This document shows positions 35,305-44,170 of a stretch of 64,000 nt of DNA, one piece after another. The notes under the pieces were generated by a model. The model was not told the origin of the DNA. It saw only the letters and a program-made list of their open reading frames with translations, and searched no databases. The stretch is from positions 16,956 to 80,955 of the forward strand of contig CAJTSY010000003.1 in NCBI GenBank assembly GCA_910578995.1, given 5' to 3'. Source of the DNA: an uncultured Acetatifactor sp. (GTDB taxonomy: Bacteria; Bacillota; Clostridia; Lachnospirales; Lachnospiraceae). The position numbers and the translations under genes are program-made. Numbering within the stretch: the stretch's first letter is position 1; each line of letters starts with the position of its first letter.

Positions 35305-36717
35305 CTACCGGAGCCCGCCCAACAGATAACAGATGCGTTTTCCGATGAGGTAGCGGCAGGCGATGCCGGGGTGTACCATGTCCTGAAGATAGTCGCCATG
35401 GTTTTCGCCTGTGATGCCCAGTTCCCGGTAGTTGTCCAATAGCTCGGTGTGAAGCTCCCGGGACAGTTCTGTCAGGGCATCCGCATAATCGGTCAGTACA
35501 CTGCCGGAGGTGCCGTGGGGTTCCGTTCCGGCATCAAAAATGTTCACAAAATTGGGGGTGCACAGGATGATTCTGGCATCCGGCACATTGGCGCGGATGG
35601 TGCGCACCGCCGTGCGGACGGCCCCGCAGTAGGTGGATACGTCATAGGGATCCCCGGAGGAAACCTCATACCCTGTAAAATAGTCGTTGAGACCGTAATT
35701 GATCAAAAAGCAGAGCTCTTTGTCAACGGGGGGATCCGCCAGATAGGAGGAGATGCCCTTGTATACCTGTGCGTCTTCGGGCAATGCGGAAATGTCCCGG
35801 CGGAAGAAGGCATCCAGGATACTGGGCAGCCCGATGGAATCAGGTTCAGGCATGGCGGCGCTGTTGCCCCCGTAGCCGCAGTTGTAGACAGTGGCGCCGG
35901 AGAGCCCCGCCACCACGCCGGGGATGGAGAGGCTTCCGTCAAAGTTACCGATGACGCTGTCCCCGAAAAAGAGAATGCACAGATCGGATAAATCCGGAAA
36001 AACTTCCGGTTCCTCCCGCAGTTGCCCTGTCAGCTCCGTCAGAGTCCGGGACATGGAGGAGATATTTTCCCCGGTGACAAGATAGCTGTAGCCTGGATTC
36101 AGATGGGTCATGATAACGTTGGAAGTGTATTCTGTGGTCAGCCAGGGGTTTTCATAGTTGGCAGGGTTGTTGATGAGCCATTCCTGGTCAGCCATAAAAT
36201 AGAAATGGGAATTGGCGTTGTCGGGAATGGCGGCAAGGAAGTCGCAGTAGCCGGCAAGTTCCTTCCGGTATTCCTCCTGGGACAGTCCGGTCCAGTGTGA
36301 GGCGGAGGGAGTGGAGATGAGGACTTCAAAGCTCACGCTTGGATAGCGCTCAAACAGGGCCTGAAGCTCTTCCGGGTCTGTCCGGTCCGGACGGATGCCC
36401 ATATAGACGGTTTGGATGACATTGCCGGATTTTGCGATTTTCTTCATGTACTGCTCCATCACCGGCATGTCGGGAATGCAGTAGGAGGTCTTCAAAAGTG
36501 TCAGGCCGTAAAAGAATGAAAAATCCCCTTCCCGGTAGTTGTCTATGGGAAACATGGAGAGAAAGACCGCATCGTAATTCATAGAGGAAATCTGTTTATA
36601 ATCTTCCTTCCTTGCCTGGGGCATCAGGAGGGAAGGGAGCAGAAAAAGCAGCGCTCCGGCCAGGAGGAGAACCGGGAGGACTGACAGTATGATTTTTTGT
36701 GTTTTTTTGTTTTTCAT
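35305..36717 (-). CDS. Membrane-anchored SGNH/GDSL hydrolase
   Basis: 470 residues. One helix at about 9-30 anchors it, the rest is outside. The N-terminal half (about 40-235) is a large unknown region; the SGNH domain follows, with block I FFGDSVIGN (Ser254 as nucleophile), a block II-like VYNCGYGGNS with its Gly, block III NYGLNDYF (the Asn of the oxyanion hole) and block V DMVHPG holding the Asp-x-x-His pair. Such enzymes add or remove acyl groups on surface sugars or act as esterases. It runs opposite to its neighbours and has its own spacer. ATG at 36717 is chosen because hydrophobic anchor follows at once. Related domains are at 45193 and 53749. Confidence 0.87.
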   Translation of the reverse strand: MKNKKTQKIILSVLPVLLLAGALLFLLPSLLMPQARKEDYKQISSMNYDAVFLSMFPIDNYREGDFSFFYGLTLLKTSYCIPDMPVMEQYMKKIAKSGNVIQTVYMGIRPDRTDPEELQALFERYPSVSFEVLISTPSASHWTGLSQEEYRKELAGYCDFLAAIPDNANSHFYFMADQEWLINNPANYENPWLTTEYTSNVIMTHLNPGYSYLVTGENISSMSRTLTELTGQLREEPEVFPDLSDLCILFFGDSVIGNFDGSLSIPGVVAGLSGATVYNCGYGGNSAAMPEPDSIGLPSILDAFFRRDISALPEDAQVYKGISSYLADPPVDKELCFLINYGLNDYFTGYEVSSGDPYDVSTYCGAVRTAVRTIRANVPDARIILCTPNFVNIFDAGTEPHGTSGSVLTDYADALTELSRELHTELLDNYRELGITGENHGDYLQDMVHPGIACRYLIGKRICYLLGGLR

Positions 36718-37035
36718 GTCTGAGGAACCTTTCTGGCCGTTGGATTTGCCTGCGCCAAGCACGCACAAAGCGTTCCGGAATTTTCGTGCAAAATGCGTCC
36801 CTGTTGGCGCATGACGTCAAAGCAGCCGAATGCGTTGCTTGGGATTGTTCTTGAAAGATACGTACGAAAACACCTCGCGGAGGCACCTGTGGACAGTAAT
36901 AGTTTATCATATTTTCACAGGGAATGCCAGTGGGAAACGTTGCACAATTTCGGAGATTGGGGTATACTAGGGATTATCTGGAAGTGCAGTCGGCCGGAGC
37001 TGACGGGAGAAAAATGACAAGGCGGTAATAAACGG
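36718..37035. other. 318-base divergent spacer
   Basis: It lies between the minus-strand SGNH gene and the GT-C gene. It holds a clear plus-strand promoter at 36940-36968. The left half is G+C-rich with short inverted repeats such as CCTCGCGGAGG and no open frame with a ribosome site. Confidence 0.6.
36940..36968 (+). promoter_or_regulatory. Sigma-A promoter for the GT-C gene at 37036
   Basis: TTGCAC at 36940-36945 and TATACT at 36963-36968, spacer exactly 17, 67 bases before the TTG start. Confidence 0.75.
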
Positions 37036-38853
37036 TTGAAAAAACGTGAAAACTGGAAAAAATACAGAGGTCAGTTTGCGGTGCTGCTGTGTATCCTGGC
37101 GGTGTTGGGATACTTTACGCTGCAGAAGGAAGGATATCACATGGATGAACTCCTTTCGTTTGAGCTGTCGAACGCGGAGTTTAATCCCTGGATCGTGCCT
37201 GTGCAGCCCGTGGGGAGGCTGGCCAAATTTGTGAATGAGGAGATACGGGGGGAATCCTTCGGGGAGACCCTTGGGAATCTGGCGGATACGGTGCGCGATG
37301 TGGCGGTGAACCGGGGGGGAAGCAGGCTGCTGCAGTATAAGGCGGACGTGTATCCGGAACCGGTGTGGATCAGCAGGGAGCAGTTCCGGGATTACCTGAC
37401 GGCGGAGGGAGTGGACAGATTTAATTATCTGTCGGTCTATTTTAATGTCATGGACGACAATCATCCCCCTCTGCACTTTATGCTTCTTCACACCATGTCT
37501 TCCCTGTTTCCGGGAATCATTTCCCCTCTTTTGGGATGTTTCATCAACCTGGCGGCTGTGGCGGCCTGTATATTGTGTTTTTTCCGTCTGGGGGAGCTGC
37601 TGCAGGCCGGGAAGGTCCTGCCGGAAGGATACGGGAAGCCGGCGGGGATCTGTATGGCCCTGCTCTACGGCCTGTCCGGGGGCGCGATAGCTACTGTCCT
37701 GCTGATCCGTATGTACGGAGTCATGACGGCCTTCTGTGTGGCGCTGTTTTCCCTGCATGTGAGGAAGTGGATGGAGGGAGGGTTTGCCTCCAAAAACAGG
37801 GGCCTGGCGGCAGTGACGGTTCTGGGATTTCTGACCCAGTATTTTTTCCTGTTTTACTGTCTGATTATGGCGGCGGTGACCGCGGCGCTTCTGGCGGTCA
37901 GACGCAGGTACAGGGAGCTGAAAGTATATATCAGGACCATGCTGCTGTGCGCGGCGGCAGGGGTTGTGGTTTTTCCCTTTTCCATTAAGGATGTGTTTTC
38001 CAGCGGCAGGGGGGAGGAGGCCCTCGCCAATCTGGGGCGCGGTTTTTCCGGTTACGGTACCAGGCTTTCCGCCTTCGGCTCTATCTTGCTGAAGGGATGT
38101 TTCGGGAGCGTGGCGGCAGGGATTCTGATTCTGCTGGGGGTGGCGCTGGGGGTGGCCGTGGTCCGGGGCAGAAGGAAATCGGATAGGATAAAAGGGAGGG
38201 AAAGGGAAGAGGAAGGCGGGGAGGAACAGAAGGGCGGGGAGGAACGGAAAGGGAAAAGGGAGTCTCTGGCCCTGCGGCTCATGCTGCTTGTGCCCTGGGC
38301 GGGTTATTTTCTGCTGGCAGCCAGAATGTCGCCCTACCTGGTAGATCGGTATATTATGCCCCTGTTTCCCTTCGGGGCGGTTATCCTGACCCTTCTGCTG
38401 TGCCGCATCTTTGCCGGATTCCAGGGGAGAAATCCCTGGTGGCTGCTGCTTCCCGCCCTTATTCTGGGAGCGGTGAACGTGGCGTGCTATGACGGGACAC
38501 ACTTATACCGGGGGTATGGGGAACAGCTTCAGGTGGCAGGGGAATACGCCGGGCTTCCCTGCATCTGTGTCTATGACGGGGTGGGATATTATGAAAATCT
38601 GATGGAATTTACGGAATATGGGGAGACGCTTCTGCTTCAGCTGCCGGAACTGGAGCAGCGCGTGGAGCGGGAAAGCCTGCGGGGACTTGACCGGGCAGTG
38701 GTTCTGCGGAAGGGAAATGTGGATGAAAACGCTGTCCTGGAAGCCCTGAGCAGTTACGGTCTGGAAGCGGAGCAGGTGCTGGTTTCGGAGAGCGAGAGTG
38801 TGTACGGGGATATGGTCTACCTGATGCGGGGGAGCGGTTTTTCAGGGGAGTGA
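37036..38853 (+). CDS. GT-C family membrane glycosyltransferase
   Basis: 605 residues with about ten helices. The first outer loop carries YHMDELLSFELSN, the acidic pair of GT39/GT83-like enzymes that use polyprenyl-phosphate sugars, and a later loop has DDNHPPLHFMLLH, a motif shared with the gene at 58800. RMYGVMTAFC resembles the E/RMY helix of the same group. An acidic, repeat-containing loop (GEEQKGGEERKGK) lies near 395. About 110 residues after the last helix form an outer domain. The start is TTG 37036; AAGGCGG is about ten bases upstream and no ATG occurs for 35 codons. A sugar donor from one of the Dpm1-like enzymes is expected. Confidence 0.85.
   Translation: MKKRENWKKYRGQFAVLLCILAVLGYFTLQKEGYHMDELLSFELSNAEFNPWIVPVQPVGRLAKFVNEEIRGESFGETLGNLADTVRDVAVNRGGSRLLQYKADVYPEPVWISREQFRDYLTAEGVDRFNYLSVYFNVMDDNHPPLHFMLLHTMSSLFPGIISPLLGCFINLAAVAACILCFFRLGELLQAGKVLPEGYGKPAGICMALLYGLSGGAIATVLLIRMYGVMTAFCVALFSLHVRKWMEGGFASKNRGLAAVTVLGFLTQYFFLFYCLIMAAVTAALLAVRRRYRELKVYIRTMLLCAAAGVVVFPFSIKDVFSSGRGEEALANLGRGFSGYGTRLSAFGSILLKGCFGSVAAGILILLGVALGVAVVRGRRKSDRIKGREREEEGGEEQKGGEERKGKRESLALRLMLLVPWAGYFLLAARMSPYLVDRYIMPLFPFGAVILTLLLCRIFAGFQGRNPWWLLLPALILGAVNVACYDGTHLYRGYGEQLQVAGEYAGLPCICVYDGVGYYENLMEFTEYGETLLLQLPELEQRVERESLRGLDRAVVLRKGNVDENAVLEALSSYGLEAEQVLVSESESVYGDMVYLMRGSGFSGE
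38215..38250 (+). repeat. 18-bp tandem repeat in a cytoplasmic loop
   Basis: GGCGGGGAGGAAC at 38215 and 38233 keeps the reading frame (GGEEQK, GGEERK) inside the GT-C protein at 37036. Confidence 0.6.
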
Positions 38854-38938
38854 TTTTCAATGGCGGCGGACATGGATTGAAGCCGGGATTTTACAAAAGA
38901 GGGGCTTTGTGGTAGAATAATGCAGTACAGGCGGCGGG

Positions 38939-39090
38939 GCGTATCCGGCGGCGCTGATGGGAAGGCGGATAGGAAGCCGGAGACGCATATGTTGGCATGG
39001 ATGCGGGTATCCCATGGCGCTGACAGAAAGTTTGCAGGGAGCCGGAGATGCATATGCCGGAGCGGGTGCGGATATCCCATAGCACTGGAG
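38939..39090. repeat. ~65-bp tandem repeat upstream of the sialyltransferase-like gene
   Basis: GCCGGAGA(C/T)GCATATG occurs at 38976 and 39041 (offset 65), and a (G/A)TATCC element with following GGCGCTGA-like bases occurs near 38941, 39008 and 39073. About 2.3 degenerate units fill most of the 247-base spacer. Confidence 0.75.
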
Positions 39091-39100
39091 GAAGGGTAGG

Positions 39101-40219
39101 ATGATGGAGAAGAAAGGGAACGGGTCAAAACTGCCGAGAATTTACGTGTGCCATACGTATTACCATGTGTATGTGACTTTCCTGAAGGAACTGGCGCTGC
39201 TTAGGCAAAACGGCGGGGACAGGGAGAAGGCAGGCAGGGCGGATCTGGTGTTGTCCAAAATGTCCAATGACTTCGAGGATCTCAAGAGCCGTGTGGAAAA
39301 GGTGGGGCTCTTCCTCCGGGTGATAGAATTCGATGAAAAGCGGGAGGATTTTTTCCCGGAACTGGCCAGGTGGAGAAAGGGCGGGAGGGGGTTCCTGGGG
39401 AACCTGTTCTGCCGGATCCGTTTTACCAGGGAGTATGCGCGTCTGGAGGCGCCTTTTGTGCCGGTGGATTTCCGGGAGTATGAGGATATCTATGTATATT
39501 GTGATTCAGACCCAATAGGCTACTATCTGAATCAGAATAAAATCTATTACCACGCCGTGGAGGACGGGCTGAACTGTCTGAAGAACTTTGACGCGGCCAG
39601 ATATGACAACAGGGGGCATTTTGGGCTGAAGGCGTTTCTGTCCATGTACTGCAACCTGATCTTCGTCCAGAACGGTTACGGAAAATACTGTCTGGATATG
39701 GAAGTGAACGATATCGGGGCCATCGCTCATCCCTGTCCCAGATACAGGGAGGTTCCCAGGCAGCCCCTTGTGGACGCTCTGGGGGAGGATGAGAAAGACC
39801 TGATCCTGAGGGCCTTTGTGAGGGACAAGGGGACCCTTGAGAGGCAGATCGGGGACAGCGCCGGGGTGGGGGAGAAGATCCTGATCCTGACGGAGCCCCT
39901 TTGCTCCCTGGATGTGAGAGAGCGGATTTTCCGTGATCTGACGGAAGAGTACAGCCGGGAGGGAACCGTCTTTCTGAAGCCCCATCCCAGGGATGTGCTA
40001 GATTACCGGAAGCTTTTTCCGGAGTTTCCGCAGTTTGATTCCACAGTTCCCATGGAGATGCTGAATTTTTTCCCGGGGCTTCGATTCCGGAAGGTTATAT
40101 CCGTATTTACGGAGGTCAAGGCCATACAGTTCGCGGATGAGACGGTGAGGTTGGGGCCGGATTTTATGGACAAGTATGAGGATCCGGCGGTGCACAGGCA
40201 GAATGAGCAGATAGGGTAG
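39101..40219 (+). CDS. Sialyltransferase-like glycosyltransferase (GT52-like)
   Basis: 372-residue cytoplasmic protein with a GT-B look. It opens IYVCHTYYHVYVTFLKE, like bacterial sialyl- and polysialyltransferases that begin with a short strand and a His-containing loop. A middle segment has YYHAVEDGLNC, with the acidic D/E-DG motif used as catalytic base in GT52/GT80/GT38 enzymes. The C-terminal half has FLKPHPRDVLDY, the HP motif that binds the CMP of the donor, and a late SVFTEVKAIQF, the S/T motif. Since CMP-pseudaminic acid genes lie nearby (43340, 44171), it is the best candidate in the window for the transferase of that sugar. Family choice between GT52 and related groups is not firm. 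Confidence 0.75.
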   Translation: MMEKKGNGSKLPRIYVCHTYYHVYVTFLKELALLRQNGGDREKAGRADLVLSKMSNDFEDLKSRVEKVGLFLRVIEFDEKREDFFPELARWRKGGRGFLGNLFCRIRFTREYARLEAPFVPVDFREYEDIYVYCDSDPIGYYLNQNKIYYHAVEDGLNCLKNFDAARYDNRGHFGLKAFLSMYCNLIFVQNGYGKYCLDMEVNDIGAIAHPCPRYREVPRQPLVDALGEDEKDLILRAFVRDKGTLERQIGDSAGVGEKILILTEPLCSLDVRERIFRDLTEEYSREGTVFLKPHPRDVLDYRKLFPEFPQFDSTVPMEMLNFFPGLRFRKVISVFTEVKAIQFADETVRLGPDFMDKYEDPAVHRQNEQIG

Positions 40220-40267
40220 GAAAGCGGACTGCCGGGACAGAGAAAAGTATCGAGGAGAGAATGGCCG

Positions 40268-42010
40268 ATGTCACAGATTTTGAAGAAAATGAACGTATTG
40301 TTGGACGGGAAACAGAAGAGAACCATGGGAGGGCTCATAGTTCTCATGGTGATCGGCGCTTTCCTGCAGACCGCCGGTGTGGGAATGTTGGTGCAGGTGG
40401 TCAGCGTGGTGGTGGATCCCATGTCGGTGGAGAAGAGTGCTCTGGTGAAGGCCTTTTATGATTTCCTGGGATGCGGGGATTTTCAGAGCTTCTCCATCAC
40501 TGTGATGGTGCTGCTGACAGTGACTTTCGGGGTGAAGAATCTGTTCCTGTTCCTGCAGCAGAAGCTGACGTTTGCTTTCGTGTATACGAATCAGTTTCGG
40601 ACTTCAGAGCGGATGATGCGCAACTACCTGCGGAGGGGATACGAATTTTACCTGAATGCGGATACGGCGGTGGTGCAGAGGAGTATCACTTCCGATGTGA
40701 ACAATATGTATGCCCTGATCCTGGCCTTGCTTCAGTTGGTGTCGGACGGGGTGGTGTCCCTGTTTGTGATCGGCTACTGTCTGATGACCAATGGTCTGAT
40801 GACCGTGCTGTTGGCTGTGTCCCTGGGTATTCTTATGGGACTGATCAAAAAGGTCCTGAAGCCTGTGATGTATAAGGCAGGCAAGGAAAACCAGGATTAC
40901 TACAGCAGCTTGTTCAAATGGATCTCCCAGACGGTGCAGGGGATTAAGGAAGTGAAAGTTACCTGCAAGGAGCAATATTTCGTGGATGAGTACTGTAAAT
41001 GCGGACAGGGGTATGTTGGGGCGGTGCAGCGCCGGGATCTGTACAATAATGTGCCAAAGCTTCTTATCGAGACTGTGTGTATCGCGGTGATGATGGGGTA
41101 TATGATAGCTCTTACCCTTCTGGGAAGCGGCACGGAGAATATGTTGGAGGTGCTGGCCACTCTGGCAGCGGCCGCCTTTGTGCTTTTGCCCGCGGTGAAC
41201 CGCATCAATAATCAGATGAATGCCATTTCCTTCTGTGAGCCCTTCTTTATGGGGGTCAGCGATAATCTGCAGGAGGAGATAGACGATGCCAGGGTGGACA
41301 TGTCCTTTGCCACGGATGAGGAGGAGAAGCTTCCCCTGAAACGGGCCATAGAACTAAGGGACATCACATATGCTTACCCGAATACTGATAAACTGATTTT
41401 CGATCACGCACAGCTGACGGTTCCGGTGGGGGCCGCGGTGGGGATCGTGGGAACCTCCGGGGCGGGAAAGAGCACTCTGGTGGACATTCTCCTGGGGCTG
41501 CTGGAGGTAAAGGGCGGAACCATCTGCGCGGACGGCGTAGACGTGAGGTGCCGGTACAGAAAGTTCCTGAAAAATATCGGTTACATTCCCCAGATGATCT
41601 TCATGCTGGATGATACCATCAGAAGGAATGTGGCTTTTGGGGTGCGGGATGAGAAGGTGGATGAGGACCGGGTGTGGGAAGTGCTCAGGGAAGCGCAGCT
41701 GGATGAATTTGTAAGATCCCTTCCGGAAGGTCTGGACACCGGGATAGGGGAGCGGGGAATCCGGCTTTCCGGAGGACAGAGACAGCGGATCGGAATCGCC
41801 CGGGCGCTGTATTATGATCCGGAGGTTCTGATTCTGGACGAGGCCACCTCCGCCCTGGATAATGACACGGAGGCTGCTATTATGGAGTCCATCAACCGGC
41901 TTCACGGCAGGAAGACCCTGATCATTATCGCCCACAGGCTGCAGACCATTGAAAAGTGCGAGCTGGTTTACCGGGTTGAGGACGGGAAACTGGTGCGGGA
42001 GCGCGGATAG
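40268..42010 (+). CDS. ABC transporter, fused permease and ATPase (PglK/MsbA-like)
   Basis: 580-residue half-transporter; a homodimer would flip a lipid-linked sugar. Six helices occupy residues ~20-320 and the ATPase the rest. Walker A is VGTSGAGKST, the signature LSGGQRQRIGIARAL, Walker B EVLILDEATSALD, with the H-loop IIAHRLQT. The start KMNVLLDGKQKRTMGGLIVLMV and its size match PglK/WlaB-type oligosaccharide flippases; a peptide or lipid exporter is the alternative. It starts ATG 40268 behind GAGGAGAG. Because no Wzx gene is seen in the window, this may be the export route for one of the glycans. Confidence 0.88.
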   Translation: MSQILKKMNVLLDGKQKRTMGGLIVLMVIGAFLQTAGVGMLVQVVSVVVDPMSVEKSALVKAFYDFLGCGDFQSFSITVMVLLTVTFGVKNLFLFLQQKLTFAFVYTNQFRTSERMMRNYLRRGYEFYLNADTAVVQRSITSDVNNMYALILALLQLVSDGVVSLFVIGYCLMTNGLMTVLLAVSLGILMGLIKKVLKPVMYKAGKENQDYYSSLFKWISQTVQGIKEVKVTCKEQYFVDEYCKCGQGYVGAVQRRDLYNNVPKLLIETVCIAVMMGYMIALTLLGSGTENMLEVLATLAAAAFVLLPAVNRINNQMNAISFCEPFFMGVSDNLQEEIDDARVDMSFATDEEEKLPLKRAIELRDITYAYPNTDKLIFDHAQLTVPVGAAVGIVGTSGAGKSTLVDILLGLLEVKGGTICADGVDVRCRYRKFLKNIGYIPQMIFMLDDTIRRNVAFGVRDEKVDEDRVWEVLREAQLDEFVRSLPEGLDTGIGERGIRLSGGQRQRIGIARALYYDPEVLILDEATSALDNDTEAAIMESINRLHGRKTLIIIAHRLQTIEKCELVYRVEDGKLVRERG

Positions 42011-42219
42011 AGGAGCGGACGAGGGGGAGCCCTGGGTGGGAGCGCGGATAGAGGAGCGGACGAGAGAGCTGTGGCAGGGATAGGTGAAGAGGATCAGACG
42101 AGGGCCTGCCCGGCAGAGGAACAGGAAGAGGGGATCGGACGAGGGCCTGCCCGGCGGAGGAACAGGAAGAGGGGATCGGATGAAAGGCTGTCCGGCGCAG
42201 GAACAGGGAAAGGAGGAGC
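41998..42219. repeat. 41-bp tandem repeat between ABC transporter and GT2 genes
   Basis: A 26-bp segment at 41998-42023 is repeated unchanged at 42039-42064 (offset 41). A second group begins at 42097, 42138 and 42179, again offset 41, with few changes. A shared core GAGGAKCRGACGAG links the two groups, giving about five units. The first unit covers the stop codon of the transporter gene. Confidence 0.88.
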
Positions 42220-42223
42220 GTCC

Positions 42224-43237
42224 ATGAAGTTGAGTATAATCGTGCCTGTCTACAATATGGCGGCGGGAGGAAAACTTCAATACTGTATAGATTCCCTGCT
42301 GAGGCAGACGGTGGATGACTACGAGATCATAGCGGTTGATGACGCCTCTACGGACAATTCCCTGGAAATCCTCCGGTCTTATGAGGAGAAGAATCCCGGG
42401 CGGGTGAAGGTGATTTCCTGTGCCGTTAACTGCCGCCAGGGAGGCGCCAAAAACCGGGGGCTGAAGGCTGCCCGGGGGGAGTGGATCGGTTTTATCGACA
42501 GCGATGACTGGGTGAGCCCGGATTATTACGAAAAGCTTCTGGCAAAGGCAGAGGAAACGGGAGCGGATATGGCCGGATGCGACTACAATCTGGTAACAAA
42601 TCAGGCCTTTGAGGTGGGAAAGGTGGTGGAGAACAATACCCGTGAGCAGACCGGCATCCTGGACAGGGAGAAGCACAGGAAGCTTCTCCTGAAGCCTGGG
42701 AGTATGGTTGTGAAGGTCTATAAGAGCAGCGTGATCCGTGATAACCACCTTGGTTTTCCGGAGGGAATCTTCTATGAGGACAACTGCGCAGGGCCTTTGT
42801 GGTCACTGTATTTTACCCATTTTGAGCGGGTGGAGGAGCCGCTGTATTATTATTATCAGCATGACGCTTCCACGGTGCACGGCATAACCGAGGCGCGCTG
42901 TAGGGATCGGATGAAGGCGGAGGAGTTATTTTACGAGGAATGTGAAAAGAGGGGCTTTCTGCAGGAATATCACCGGGAGATAGAATTCCGCTTCGCAGAG
43001 CTTTATTATGTGATCACACTGTTTTCCTATATGCAGGGGATGAAACGTCCCAGGCTTTCCTTTGTCAGGGAATTGCGCCGGGGAGTGGAGGCCAGGTTCC
43101 CGGGGTTCCGGGAAAATGAGTATTACAGAGAGCTGACCGGCAGGGAGGAGCAGGAGCTTATCGCCATGCAGAAGCGGTCGGATGTATTTTTTTTCTGGTA
43201 CTATCGGCTGAAGCTTTTTGTCAGGAAGAAACGTTAG
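42224..43237 (+). CDS. GT2 glycosyltransferase
   Basis: 337-residue GT-A enzyme with LSIIVPVYNMAAGGKLQYC, AVDDASTDNSLEIL, QGGAKNRGLKAARGEWIGF and the metal site IDSDDWV. The C-terminal third is helical and basic without membrane segments. ATG 42224 has AAAGGAGGAG seven bases upstream; the in-frame extension to 42071 crosses the 41-bp repeat and is not used. It is followed by pseF after about 100 bases. Confidence 0.9.
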   Translation: MKLSIIVPVYNMAAGGKLQYCIDSLLRQTVDDYEIIAVDDASTDNSLEILRSYEEKNPGRVKVISCAVNCRQGGAKNRGLKAARGEWIGFIDSDDWVSPDYYEKLLAKAEETGADMAGCDYNLVTNQAFEVGKVVENNTREQTGILDREKHRKLLLKPGSMVVKVYKSSVIRDNHLGFPEGIFYEDNCAGPLWSLYFTHFERVEEPLYYYYQHDASTVHGITEARCRDRMKAEELFYEECEKRGFLQEYHREIEFRFAELYYVITLFSYMQGMKRPRLSFVRELRRGVEARFPGFRENEYYRELTGREEQELIAMQKRSDVFFFWYYRLKLFVRKKR

Positions 43238-43339
43238 AAAGTAGAATTTTAGATCAGAAGTAACATTTAGGAAAGAAGTTTTTAGAAAGAGATTATCTGT
43301 AATTATTTTTTGCAGAAAGAGAAAGGAAGCGGTAAGAGG

Positions 43340-44032
43340 ATGAAAAAATTGGCAGTGATAACGGCCAGGGGGGGAAGCAAACGCATTCCCCATAAAAATA
43401 TCAAGAACTTTTGCGGCAGGCCCATACTTGCCTATTCCATTGAGGCGGCTTTGCAGTCGGGTGTCTTCGACACGGTGATGGTGTCCACGGATGATGAGGA
43501 GATCGCAGAGGCGGCCAGGCAATGGGGGGCGGAAGTGCCTTTCTACCGGAGTCAGGAGACTTCAGGGGATTTTGCCACCACGGCCCAGGTCCTTATGGAG
43601 GTACTCGACCAGTATGAGAAGAGGGGGCAGTATTTCGATCTGTTCTGCTGCATTTATCCCACGGCGCCCTTTCTCAAGGCAGCCAGGCTGAAGGAGGCCA
43701 TGGAGCTTCTGGAGAGTTCCGGAGCGGACTGTGTGCACCCGGTGGTGCGGTTCAGTTTCCCGCCCCAGCGGTGTCTGGTGATGGAGGACGGGTATTTGAA
43801 GTTTAAATGGCCGGAGTACCGCTATACCAGATCCCAGGATCTGGAGCCCTTTTACCATGATGTGGGCCAGTTTTACTGCCTGAACAGGGCCAGTTTTGCC
43901 AGGCAGAAAACAACGGTGATGGAGAGGACGGTTCCTATTATTCTGTCGGAGATGGAGATTCAGGATATTGATACGCAGGAGGACTGGGAGGTGGCGGAGA
44001 CCAAGTACCGGCTGCTGCATGACGGTAAGTAG
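43340..44032 (+). CDS. pseF: CMP-pseudaminic acid synthetase (cytidylyltransferase) PseF
   Basis: Activates pseudaminic acid with CTP for use by a transferase. 230 residues. The nucleotide-binding opening ITARGGSKRIPHKNIKNF is typical of the NeuA/PseF group. VSTDDEEIAEAARQWGAEVPF, LFCCIYPTAPFLKA and a late YHDVGQFYCLNRASF are closer to PseF than to NeuA. It could instead be a legionaminic or sialic acid synthetase; the pseB/pseC/pseG context supports PseF. ATG 43340 is chosen over an upstream frame because of GGTAAGAGG next to it. Confidence 0.9.
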   Translation: MKKLAVITARGGSKRIPHKNIKNFCGRPILAYSIEAALQSGVFDTVMVSTDDEEIAEAARQWGAEVPFYRSQETSGDFATTAQVLMEVLDQYEKRGQYFDLFCCIYPTAPFLKAARLKEAMELLESSGADCVHPVVRFSFPPQRCLVMEDGYLKFKWPEYRYTRSQDLEPFYHDVGQFYCLNRASFARQKTTVMERTVPIILSEMEIQDIDTQEDWEVAETKYRLLHDGK

Positions 44033-44035
44033 GGG

Positions 44036-44101
44036 GCTGCCTGCGCCAATTCCAAGGAGCTGTCTGCGTCAATTCCACAGAACTGCCTACGGCAGTTCTG
44101 T
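44036..44101. repeat. 24-bp repeats and hairpin between pseF and pseG
   Basis: CTGCCTGCGCCAATTCC and CTGTCTGCGTCAATTCC are two copies 24 bases apart. An 11-bp perfect inverted repeat follows (44077-44087 with 44091-44101, loop TAC). No T run follows, so it is not a standard terminator. Confidence 0.65.
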
Positions 44102-44170
44102 AAAGGAATGGTGCGAGGCGGGGACAGGCGGGCAGACGGCCGTTTAGGAAGGGGGACGGAGGAAATGGGG

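Noticed and set aside
35074..35442. Plus-strand open frame over the convergent spacer
   Set aside because: Covers the end of one gene, a spacer repeat and the end of the opposing SGNH gene; no ribosome site.
41998..42219. CRISPR-like array
   Set aside because: The units are adjacent without unique spacers of constant size and no cas genes are present; it is a tandem repeat. The same holds for the arrays at 28190, 38939 and 50191.
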